DNA from: Folioceros fuciformis
Lineage: Eukaryota > Anthocerotophyta > Anthocerotopsida > Anthocerotales
Direction: 5' to 3'
Assembly: GCA_049999805.1 (NCBI GenBank)
Contig: JBNGIO010005799.1
Location: forward strand, 65,064 to 85,640
DNA length: 20,577 nt
This document shows, one piece after another, positions 8,453-17,168 of the stretch; positions within the stretch are counted from its first letter, which is position 1, and each line of letters begins with the position of its first letter. Under the pieces are notes generated by a model that was given only the letters and a program-made list of their open reading frames with translations, was not told where the DNA came from and searched no databases. The translations under genes and the position numbers were made by a program.

Positions 8453-10826
8453 CTAGCAACGTCGCTGGATCCGAATCGGCACCTTGTTTCTGGGTTTCCC
8501 GACGGACGGGCCGAAGTCTATACCTTGATTCTCAGCAGTCACCACCCAACTGCGGCAGACAACCACCCAATATTAATCACACGACTGTGTTGGGTCTGCT
8601 GCTTACGGCGCAGAAACTTGCATCGGGCAAAACCGTGCCTGTATTTGGTGACAAGGTGGTGAAGGAACATCACAAGCTCCATACTGGCCAGCTCCTGCCC
8701 CACACACGCTCGAGGTCCCAGGCCGAAGGGAGTGAAAGAAAACGGAGGTGACTTCTTCTGCAGAGACAGTACCGAGGAGATTAAAAAAATAAATATCTGA
8801 CAGTGACGAGATGACGACGTGACGCAAGGGGACGGGGTCTTCCTACCTCGAATCTGGAAGGGTTGAATCGGGAGGGATTTTCAAAGATGGCGGGGTCGTG
8901 GTGGGTGGAAGTCAAGTCCAGCAGCACATACCAGCCTTTGGGGATGAGGAAGCCTGCGGTGGGGGCAAGGAGCTTTCAGTAGCTGTACGGGACGCCGACA
9001 TAGCTTTACACCGTTTGAGTCAGACATTACCGTCGTATTCCATGTCGTGTTTAGCAAACCTGAGGATGGCATAAGCCAGACTGAGGTGCCTATGGGTTTC
9101 TTGGATGACCTGCACGTCAACGATCCAATATGGTTGCGTTTTCACGACAGTGTGAAGACTGTGTCGTCCTAATGGACGACAAGTAGCAGGAGAATATTTC
9201 CGTGCCGGCTGCCGACTCATGACAGGCACTGGGATTGGCTACGAGAGTATTCAACTGCGCTCAGCTCCGACTGAAATATGCGCACCGCACAGCTGTGGGA
9301 AATGGATACAAACGACGAGCCAACAGCGAGACTAACCATGTGCGTGTAGTGCATCTTAGGACCTTTGATGGCTTCCCATGAAAGAGCACCTTCCGGCCCT
9401 AGATCCGCCCGGAGAGCGTCGTTCTCCTCCTGAGCAAGCAGGCACGCCAAAACGTTGGATGGGATCGACGAAATTTAGTTGCGTCCCTGGATAATCATGG
9501 AGGTCGGAGCGTGGAGGAGCGCGTACCTGGAGTCGGCGAAGGACGTGCGGATGACGGTACACGTACTCGATGAGACATGCTAGGGTTGTGGAGGTGGTGT
9601 CGTAGCCTGCAAACATCATGGTCACTACCGTGTCTTTGAGGTCGGCGACGGAGAATTTCTCGCCGTCCTCGTCTACGGCTGCCATCATGTGGGATAATAC
9701 ATCCTTGGGCCACTGCCAATGCTCCAGTTTCCTCCTCCAGGCAATCTCCGCGTCGATTGCTGTGTGCATGTCCCTCCGCGCCTGAATTCACATGTCGGGC
9801 TACGTGAAGGAACAGAAGTTGCAGGTGACTGAAGACAATGCTGTGGCTGGGTAAGGAGTGCTGTGACGGCACTAACCTTCATAGCCTTGTAGTAAGGTGT
9901 TCCTGGTATCATGAGAGGCACATTGTGCGCACCGGGAACGACTCGTTCTATGTTGGAGAAGTATTTCTGAAATCCTTCTTTTGATGTCACGCTTAAGAGG
10001 ACATCCAGGATGACGCCGTACGTGAACTGCAGGCAGCGATCATACACAGCCTTGGAGTTGGCACTGGTTTCTTCAATTGTATGGCATGGTTGAGGGGCTT
10101 GGGCAGAGGCAGGCGACGTAGGTGTCTCACCTTACGAGAGGCCTCATACGCTGAAAGCTCCTCCTTCGCCTCCCAGTCCAGAAGTGTCTGGATGACGAAT
10201 TCCTCAACCCTGGGTGCAATTTTCTTCATAGTGAGGGGGCCCATTGGGTCGACCAGCATGCGACGAAGGTATTTGTGCACATCTCCTAAAGCGTTCACCA
10301 CACTACGAACTCCCAGCACGTCTCTCATGCTCTTGAAAAGCATGGTGTCCACTCTCGTGTATTCCCCACCCAGAACAAGCTTGTGCGCCTCAGGGCCAGA
10401 CACCACCACCATAGGTACACCCATGGCATGCGTCTTGAAGACCGTGGCTCCATTCCTGAACAAGTAATGAAGTTGAGAGAAAAGATGTGAACAATCCGAC
10501 ATTCTGTTCCAGGCGAATTCGAGACCCTGAGGAAGGAAAGCAGCTTACAATTGGCGTCTGGGGAGGATGAACTGGTCCCGAAGACCTCGAGTCCGAATGG
10601 ACCTCACGAACGGGAAAGTTTCTCCGAGCAGTGGCAGGCCCATTCGGCCTGGAGGCAACCCAACCCTCCTGCCACTGGGGAGTACCTTTGGTACCCCATC
10701 GCCGATCACACCATGAAAACGCAGGAAGCACTGTACGCAAGCTACTGCCAACCAAACGGTGACTGCCGCTATTGTGGTGACGAGCCATCCAGCAGCCTGC
10801 GACCCTTCACCCGAACTTGCAAACAT
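8453..10826 (-). CDS. Cytochrome P450, CYP85 clan, 9 exons, 500 aa
   Basis: Exons (minus): 10549-10826, 10131-10455, 9877-10026, 9527-9781, 9337-9429, 9031-9109, 8847-8953, 8607-8757, 8453-8517. They total 1,503 nt ending in TAG; introns are 77-227 nt, all GT-AG. It is an ER-anchored haem mono-oxygenase fed by NADPH-P450 reductase. Visible are an N-terminal membrane anchor (about 14-35), a proline-rich hinge L-P-P-G at 57-60, the I-helix A-G-Y-D-T-T (309-314), the K-helix E371-T-H-R374, an N-P-S-R-F block (424-428), and the haem loop F440-G-L-G-P-R-A-C-V-G449 with C447 as haem ligand. The V-F-K-T-H block, A-x-P-G-T-x-Y-Y-K-A-M-K block and the exon pattern put it near CYP707, CYP85 and CYP90 (ABA and brassinosteroid metabolism), but the substrate-recognition parts differ and I assign no family. 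E-T-H-R replaces the usual E-T-L-R; E and R are kept. Intron 5 (227 nt) is unusually long for this gene. It appears intact. Confidence 0.93.
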
Positions 10827-10861
10827 TGCTCTGATTCTGATCCTATCTACCTAGTGAATGA

Positions 10862-11200
10862 ATCTTATGCAGGCACAAGGAGTTTTCCAACAAACACGAC
10901 AGCCTCCACAACGTAGACTACTACACAACTTACACTATAAACACTCTAGCTCAATACCACAAACCGGTAGAGCGAGCACGACAGCGAGCCGAAAACCAGG
11001 AAGATGGCCTCGCCAACACTGGAGCTCTCACAGCCGGGAGGGCTGCGCTGCTAGGCGCACCTGCTGTGAACGTTGGAACAACTGAAGAGATGTTTAGCAC
11101 CCAGGCCCAGATAAGGAGCGAGGAGGGAACAAACGGCGGCAGTGGTGGGGACGGCTTGATGGGAAGGCATGGTAGGCCGGGCACCCCGACCTCAGAATAG
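10862..11200 (+). other. ATG-less open frame of 112 codons, unknown
   Basis: The plus-strand frame from 10862 to TAG at 11198-11200 has no stop for 112 codons and looks protein-like: a polar Tyr/Thr/His/Glu-rich first half, then Ala/Gly-rich (A-L-T-A-G-R-A-A-L-L-G-A-P-A), ending Gly/Ser-rich. There is no in-frame ATG before codon 76. TTATGCAG at 10864-10871 could act as a splice acceptor, making this a 3' exon, but upstream plus-strand sequence is antisense to the P450. It may be a gene relic, an exon of a gene spanning the P450, or chance. No domain was recognised. Confidence 0.3.
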
Positions 11201-13236
11201 AGTCCCATCAGGATTTCGGATCAGCTGCTGTAAAGGTGCTTGGAGCTTGTTCTGACTGCAGAACCGCAGCCTCCAATGCGATGGGCACGTGTCCAGATTC
11301 CAGATGCCTGCAGTGGCTCCTACTGTTCATGGGCCAAGCTTGTTTTTCCAGTCTGCTACGATGTATCCAGGATTCTTAACTTTCACCTTCAAATTGCCTG
11401 AAGCAAGGCAAGCCACGTCCAAGATTGCCTTTGATGCGGGTTGAACCATTTGAAACATCCTGCAGCAGACTCCTCAGTTTAGCATCTCATTTTTATAAAT
11501 AGCAGCGCCTCTCTGGGACCATGGGACTCGCGCCCTTTGTCCGGACCTTTTGTATTAGGGAGCCTGTATTTTTAGCCCACATTGCTACTCTAGACCCAGC
11601 GTGTTCCAGCAACCTTGAATGATTGACAGCAGGCTATATTTACCTTGTGCTGAGCCTAAGGCACCACGCGAACTCGGGGAGAATGCATAAGGCCCTACAT
11701 GCGTCACTACTTTGCCTCCATCTGTGAACAGTGTTAGCAGCCTCCAGGAGGCGGCCAAAGCACCCAACATTCCATCTCTTCTCGCCGCCTACCCCGAAAG
11801 CCCTCCTGTGGTCGGAAGCCACGACAGTATCTTATGATAAATAATGAGAAGATCTCATACTTCTAGCTCTCAAAGCGATGTTCCTTGCCCCAGAGATGGC
11901 GGAACCAAATGCCACCGTGACCTGACGATGTCACAGCCCGCAAATTTCCACTCAACGGCATTGGTGGCCCACACGGTATCAGACACATGTGACATATTCT
12001 CATGGACTAGTAGTATCCATGTACTGTAAACAATTGTAGTTAAGTCCACTCCCCCCTATGGCGCATTACGCAATACAGCCAAATTGGAAGACGCATGTTA
12101 ACACCTTCCTCTGACGTGAGCATCGGTCGGGGGCTCGTGGTCAGACCTTGTCAATCGGACCAGATGACAACACCTCGGCAGGCACTGAACTGCCCAGCGT
12201 CAGGGCAAGTTGCAAGATGCGGTTCAGTGGACCGGGATGTGAACCTGGAAAGGTTTACACACAAACATTGCATCCATCCCAAGTTTCTCAGCCCTAGCCA
12301 CCATACTACCACCACTGCATCCACCTCTGCCACGCCCCTGACTGTATGAGATACTGTACCGATTGCGAATCGCAAGTGGATGACGCCGAGCTTGGTCCTC
12401 GTCCACTTCAAAGCTTCAAACCTGACCCTTCGAAGTTGCTGAATGAGGCAAGTATGGGGGCCAGGGGCCACACTGCCCCAGTGCCCCCTGCACTGCCAGG
12501 CACTGCAGATAACGCGGCCGGAGGACTAAGACCAGGTGCTAGTGAGGCCTGCGGTTCCCGGAGACTGGCTCTTTGTTCGTATGGGAGCCAATGCAGAGCC
12601 ATCTCCATGGGCCAACTTCCTGATACCAGATTGGCAACAGCCATGGCTCCTTCTATCTCGTTCAGACCACATAACGCCTGCGTTAACACATCACACATCT
12701 GGTAATAAGATCCTGCTGTTCCTTCCTCCTCCTTCTGGAAGAACACTGCTGCGCTCCCGTTTGCCTCGACCTTTGAGCGGTCGATATTCTCGATTTTCGA
12801 GCTCCGTCCACCCCGTTTGCTGGTCGGGCGTCGCTTGGTGCTCGCCCCCCACCCAATCCATCAATTCTTTGACGTCCACATGTCATCAAAGCAAGTGCGC
12901 GGCGCGCATATTCCGGATAGGTAGTCAGTTGCTATCTTGAGGCCGGGTATACATTTGGGCGGTCATGACCACCTCGTCAGAGATTGGAGAGCCGGAATTC
13001 GGTATTGGCTATAAACTTTTTATACACTATTTATGTACTTTGGCCGGTATGTACGGACACAGTGTCGTTATCATACCAAAAAGCCTTTCAGCAATCGTAT
13101 GTAGACATGTGGCACTATTTAGGATTTTGTTATGCTGAATGATTTATCCATTAGTGTGTCTTCATATATCGGTTTTTGCATCAGCCTCGGGAAAGCATGT
13201 TCCTTTGCGTCAATGGTGGTGGTTTCAATAGTGAAG
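11201..13236. other. GC-richer stretch without a recognisable gene
   Basis: Open frames of up to about 134 codons occur on both strands, e.g. plus 12346-12705 and 12536-12940, and minus 12408-12746 and 12691-12879, but they overlap one another in several frames. Most lack a good ATG, and none shows a domain I know. The minus frames near 12410-12870 look the most protein-like and could be 5' exons of an unrecognised gene. A good TATA box at 11494 is listed separately. I cannot support any gene here. Confidence 0.4.
11494..11502 (+). promoter_or_regulatory. Consensus TATA box TATAAATAG
   Basis: An exact plant-consensus TATA box preceded by TTT. An ATG in strong Kozak context (ACCATGG) follows at 11521, but opens only a 33-codon frame ending at 11622 and lies too close to be downstream of a normal transcript start. 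It may drive a non-coding RNA or an unrecognised gene between 11525 and 13000. Confidence 0.35.
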
Positions 13237-13329
13237 ATCAATGGCAAGGAAGCATCTTCGTGGAGGGATCGGTGGCAAGGGAGCAGCTTTGTGGGGGAAT
13301 CAATGGCAAGAGAGCAGTTTCATGGAGGG
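13237..13329. repeat. Three tandem copies of a 31-bp unit
   Basis: Units at 13237-13267, 13268-13298 and 13299-13329 share the pattern ATC-AATGGCAAG-(A/G)GAGCA-n-TGGAGGG with several base changes each. The three copies are exactly in register without gaps. Confidence 0.8.
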
Positions 13330-13537
13330 CTCACAAACAAGTCTCATGAGTGAAAGGTTTTTCTTATGCCACTAACTTTTCATTGCCTTATAAGAGTGCC
13401 TTATGCATCCTTAGGGCATTTGTTGGCAATTGCTTGCCACCTTTTGCTACTCAAGAGTTCCTAGCAAGCCCCTTTTTGCAAGTGCATCCAACATCCCAAT
13501 TGGAGGCAATCAGCCAAAGCAAGATGAGGATTGCATG

Positions 13538-13590
13538 CAAATTGCACCTTCCCCTCCCAAACGATACAAATTGCATCTTCCCCTCCCAAA
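13538..13590. repeat. 24-bp direct repeat, 29-bp period
   Basis: CAAATTGCA(C/T)CTTCCCCTCCCAAA occurs at 13538-13561 and 13567-13590 with one mismatch. Confidence 0.8.
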
Positions 13591-14404
13591 TGACACCATT
13601 GTGGAGTAAAGAAGGAGCAAACTATGAAGACAAAAATAAAACCCTCGATAAATAACAAAAGGGCATATGCATGAAAAGATCATCATGTGATAAATCTCAT
13701 GCACATATAACATGGGATGCAAGTTGAATTTGACAAGACAAAAAAACAAGGTTTCTTAGCTTTGCTACAGTTCAAGTTGGCACAAACACAAAATTCAACT
13801 TGAGGTATTACAAGCATCTTAGCCTTGTAGGAAGCCATATTTGAAGCAAGGTAGCAACTACAAAAATAGTTATAACTTGCCATGATTTCAATAAGGATTC
13901 AGAGGGCTATTAGAACTACAAGGTGGATAGGGCTCATAACCCATGTCTTCTCACACAAGAGGTTGAGTGTGGACAATTCTTCAATAAATGGCTTCAACAA
14001 AGAAGACATGGCCAAGAAGAGGAGAATTGGTTAAGATAGTGCATTTAATGTTATAAGTCTCTTGAGTTCCATATTCCACAAATTAGAAGTTGAGGAGGAA
14101 AAGAAAGTGCCATTGTTAGAGAGTTTAGTGACTACTCTATCCACATAATTGAAGAATCAACCTTAGGTTGGCTACAACTCTATGAGGTGTTACCTGTTGC
14201 TATCGACACATTCTCTAGAAAAAACACCAATGCATGCTCACTTGCCATCCACACTCAAACTGAATGTGAGTTGTACGCTATATTAACTCAATTAATTCCA
14301 AAGGATAAGTCTATCTTCACCTATGCCAATTTGTAGCTGATGCCAAAGAAGTGTTTTATAAAAACAAAAAACACCATCTTGTAGAGCTTGAGCAGACCTA
14401 CACA
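13591..14404. other. AT-rich non-coding stretch
   Basis: No gene is seen. The one structure noticed is an 11-bp inverted repeat, CCATGTCTTCT (13941-13951) and AGAAGACATGG (14001-14011), 49 bp apart. Confidence 0.45.
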
Positions 14405-14668
14405 ATGGTTTTTAAAACATGCTCACTTGCTGCACTTATGTGTATTACACATGAGTATGGTTTTTAAAACATGCTCACTAGCTGCACTTATGTGTATTAC
14501 ACGTGAGTATGGTTTTTAAAACATGCTCACTTGCTGCACTTATGTGNNNNNNNNNNCACGTGAGTATGGTTTTTAAAACATGCTCACTTGCTGCACTTAT
14601 GTGCATTACACGTGAGTATGGTTTTTAAAACATGCTCACTTGCTGCACTTATGTGTATTACATGTGAG
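14405..14668. repeat. 52-bp minisatellite, about 5 copies, with G-box and assembly gap
   Basis: A unit of exactly 52 bp (start ATGGTTTTTAAAACATGCTC, end CACGTGAGT) is repeated about five times with almost no divergence. Copies 1 and last have CACATG or CATGTG where the inner copies have CACGTG. A run of ten Ns (14547-14556) interrupts the third copy; five bases would restore the period, so the Ns are probably a placeholder and the true copy number may be higher. Confidence 0.92.
14547..14556. other. Assembly gap (10 N)
   Basis: Ten unknown bases inside the 52-bp minisatellite, most likely a collapsed or unresolved part of the array. Confidence 0.99.
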
Positions 14669-15037
14669 TCCATGTAGTAAGGGCAGGTGGGATAGGTGCG
14701 GATGCCAGCCAACCTGCGCCCTTAAGTAGACTCATCGTCCCTTATGGAGTTGGTGATGTGGACAACACTTTTTGAGCATGTAGGAAGGCTGCCAGCACCC
14801 TTCCCTACCACTTGGCCATTTTACATGGCATGTCATTGATGTGTATTCATACCCTAGTTTGAACCATCGCTCCTAGGGTTTAAAAGCAACCGATATTGTA
14901 GATCGGTATTGCATGTTTCAAGGACTTTATTATAAATTACACATTAGGTTTGCGGTTAGAGAAATCCTAAATGCACGTCCCGTAGGGTGAGTATTCATAT
15001 TATCCTTGGTGGGCGATGGTGGGTGATGCAGAGAAGT
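14669..15037. other. Stretch between minisatellite and copia LTR
   Basis: No gene or strong structure was found. It has CTAGGGTTT-type words and a short GGTGGGCGATGGTGGGTGATG simple repeat (about 15008-15028) just before the presumed LTR. Confidence 0.4.
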
Positions 15038-15225
15038 TGTTGAATATATCCTAGATATATAAGTAACCTGCTTAGGGTTAGCTATTCGACAATGATTAGG
15101 TTTAGTTAAGTTCAACTTGTATATATGACAATTTTGTTCTTTTTCACATTCCTACTTTTGCATCCCTTTTGCGTATCTCTTTGCTTGGCTCATAGAGCAT
15201 CACCTACGCTTAAGGGCCCGCGTCA
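15038..15225 (+). repeat. Presumed 5' LTR of the copia element (188 bp)
   Basis: The right end is well placed: CA at 15224-15225, directly followed by the primer site. The left end is my choice of TGTTGAATATAT at 15038, a usual copia LTR start. A TATA box TATATAAG lies at 15056-15063. Without a second LTR the left border cannot be confirmed. Confidence 0.55.
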
Positions 15226-15237
15226 TGGTATCAGAGC
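15226..15237 (+). other. Primer-binding site for initiator Met tRNA
   Basis: TGGTATCAGAGC, the exact plant copia primer-binding site complementary to the 3' end of the initiator methionine tRNA, directly abuts the LTR end. Confidence 0.92.
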
Positions 15238-15271
15238 ATGTGGATGGTGTTTAATTTTTGCATCTTGTGCG

Positions 15272-15826
15272 ATGCCCCGAAGGAGGGAAGGCCGTTGTTC
15301 ACCACGTCATGAAGTTGCTTCACAATTACGATGGATCCCTCCTCCCCCTGGTATGCAATGGACTACATCGCCTCAGTTTCAGGAATACAGAGTCCAACAA
15401 CTGCAACTATGGCATAGGCAGGCGCAAGAACAGAAGAGGAATAGACACCAACAAAGGGAGCATAAGCAAGGATCACATCACAAGAAATTGCCATCCAAAT
15501 ATCAGTATGATGGACTTTTTGATGATCGTTCTTCTTATCATTCAGGAGATGCATTAGGAGATAATTCCTCTTTGCGATCTTTGATAGAATTCACTACTGA
15601 AAGACTTGAAGTGAGAATTTCTTAGCTTTGCTCCCATCAGGATTTGTTTTTGGTGGCATTGCACGATCAAGAAAAGCGCCTTCAGCACTCTATCTCTCAG
15701 TGTACTTTGGATATTGGTAGAGGCGTTCGGAGTATCACTAAACTACTTCAATCACTTGATCTGCAATTATCACCTTCTAAATCCTGTGCATTAGGGCATG
15801 ATCGCCCTTCTAGCACGATCTTGTGA
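15272..15826 (+). pseudogene. Extra reading frame between primer site and gag, unknown product
   Basis: From ATG 15272 one frame runs 117 codons to TAG (15623-15625) and then a further 66 codons to TGA (15824-15826). The first part is very rich in Gln, Arg, His and Lys (Q-Q-L-Q-L-W-H-R-Q-A-Q-E-Q-K). The second part looks like an amphipathic helix (I-G-R-G-V-R-S-I-T-K-L-L-Q-S-L-D-L). It resembles no gag or env domain I know. The final TGA sits inside GTGAGT (15823-15828), a good splice donor, so the frame might be an exon or the donor of a leader intron. It may be an element-specific extra gene, a captured host exon, or chance in a long leader. Confidence 0.4.
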
Positions 15827-16199
15827 GTATATTTTCTATTGCGATGGGCAAGAGATGTAGCCAAACGCTCGCACGCGTGGCAACCGTTTTCTGTTGCAGC
15901 TTGGAAGAGATGAAGGGACATTTAGGGTTACCGCTTCGCATCAGTTTTTGGATTGCGCGGGGCCCCATTTTCTGCCGGTCTTTCCTCTTCAGCTGAACCG
16001 TAACCGTTTTTTGTCTTCCCCTCTTGCACATGCGGCATAGTTTCTTGGTCAGTGCTATCTTAGGCGGTTATTTCTTTAGTTCCCCCACCTGGGTCTTACC
16101 TGTTTTGCCCGCCTTTTCATTCCCTTGTTGGACGTCCACACATGATCTCCCCCCATCAAATAGGCACATTTCGGTTAGTTGCGATTCTTCACATCCATC
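15827..16199 (+). other. Untranslated leader before gag
   Basis: No open frame of note. It starts at a good splice donor (15823-15828) and contains pyrimidine-rich acceptor-like sites ending at 15992 (TTTCCTCTTCAG) and 16052, so removal of a leader intron is conceivable. None of the joins I tried links the upstream frame to gag in phase. Confidence 0.4.
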
Positions 16200-17168
16200 A
16201 TGACAACTCCTCCTCCTCCGCCATTTTCCTTATCATCTAGTCCAACGTTTACCTCTGATCTAAAAGAGCGTGATCGTTTCAATGGGACTTGATATGAAGT
16301 TTGGCGAGTTTGGATGAAGACCACTTTGATTGCTCGTGGAGTTTGGGTTGTTGTTGATGGAAGCTATCCAGATCCGTCAATTGCATCTTCAGCTACCTTT
16401 GCACAGCAGAACAAATGGACTCAGCTTAACAGCATAGCCATTGCCCTTTTAATAAGTGGCCTTGATGCCGACCTGGTACCAGAAGTTGAATACTTAGCCA
16501 GTGCTCAAGAGATTTGGGATCAGTTGGCAAGCACTTATAAAGTTCAGAATATCCTCACCCTTTGCGCCTTGCGACAAGAGTTCTACGGGCTTCGGATGAG
16601 GGAAGGGGAAAGAGTAGCTGCTTATACTAGTAAGTTTAGGCAGCTGCTTAGGTATTTGCGTGCCCAGCTGCTCTCCCTTAGAACAAAGATGGAGGAAGTT
16701 GATGTTGTTGCCCAGTTGCTTAGTAGTCTCCCTCCAAGTTATCAGGCTTTTGTCAGCACACAGAATGGCCCCATCCGAGCTGCCAGCCAGGCTGCTGCTG
16801 CTGGACAACCTTCCACATTGAAGTTGGACGAGGTTATTGGGGCCCTACATCAGGAAGAACAAAGCAGCCATATGTCAGTTCCTGTCCATAAGGGCAGAGC
16901 TGACAAGGTTTTCTCAGCATCTAGAGGACGACCTTTTAACAGGGGCAAGTTTTGACTGCAACCGGCTCCATGCAATGGCGCAGGATCATCTCATCAGAAA
17001 CGGCAAGGCAATTGCAACTGGTGTGGATTACCTGGTCATTGGGCTCGTGAGTGTCGCAAGAAAAAGTCTGGTGAGCCTCAACGGGTTCCTCGACCAGCTG
17101 CACACGTCACTACCAAAGATAAGTCTAGCATTGAATCTACCTCCAATCCTAGCAAACCTGTTGTTAAG
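16200..17168 (+). pseudogene. gag: Copia gag with zinc knuckle, two in-frame stops
   Basis: The frame begins at ATG 16200 with a Pro/Ser-rich start and the copia gag signature (F-N-G-T, E-V-W, W-M-K near 16281-16316). It continues as an UBN2/Retrotran_gag_2-type capsid domain (about 16330-16880: A-L-L-I-S-G-L, E-I-W-D-Q-L, L-P-P-S-Y). The CCHC zinc knuckle C-N-W-C-G-L-P-G-H-W-A-R-E-C is complete at 17013-17054 and still in the same frame. TGA codons at 16290 and 16953 interrupt it. Gag would form the virus-like particle and package the element RNA. No clear break to pol exists, as expected for a single copia polyprotein. Confidence 0.88.

Noticed and set aside
8539-8606. Reading P450 exon 8 straight to TGA at 8539
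   Set aside because: The resulting tail lacks the conserved C-terminal block, which is present in the spliced exon at 8453-8517.
10081-10467. Plus-strand frame of 128 codons
   Set aside because: Antisense shadow of P450 exon 2.
12346-12940. Overlapping plus-strand frames with Cys/Pro-rich products
   Set aside because: They overlap minus-strand frames of equal quality, lack domains and have no splice or start support.
14405-14668. CRISPR-like or satellite-centromere reading of the 52-bp array
   Set aside because: There are no unique spacers between repeats, the array is short, and the genome is a plant.
15073-15082. TTAGGGTTAG as telomere-type repeat
   Set aside because: It is a single short word inside the LTR, not an array.
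15258-15557. Plus-strand frame of 99 codons in the copia leader
   Set aside because: It overlaps the longer frame from 15272 in another phase, and its composition is less protein-like.
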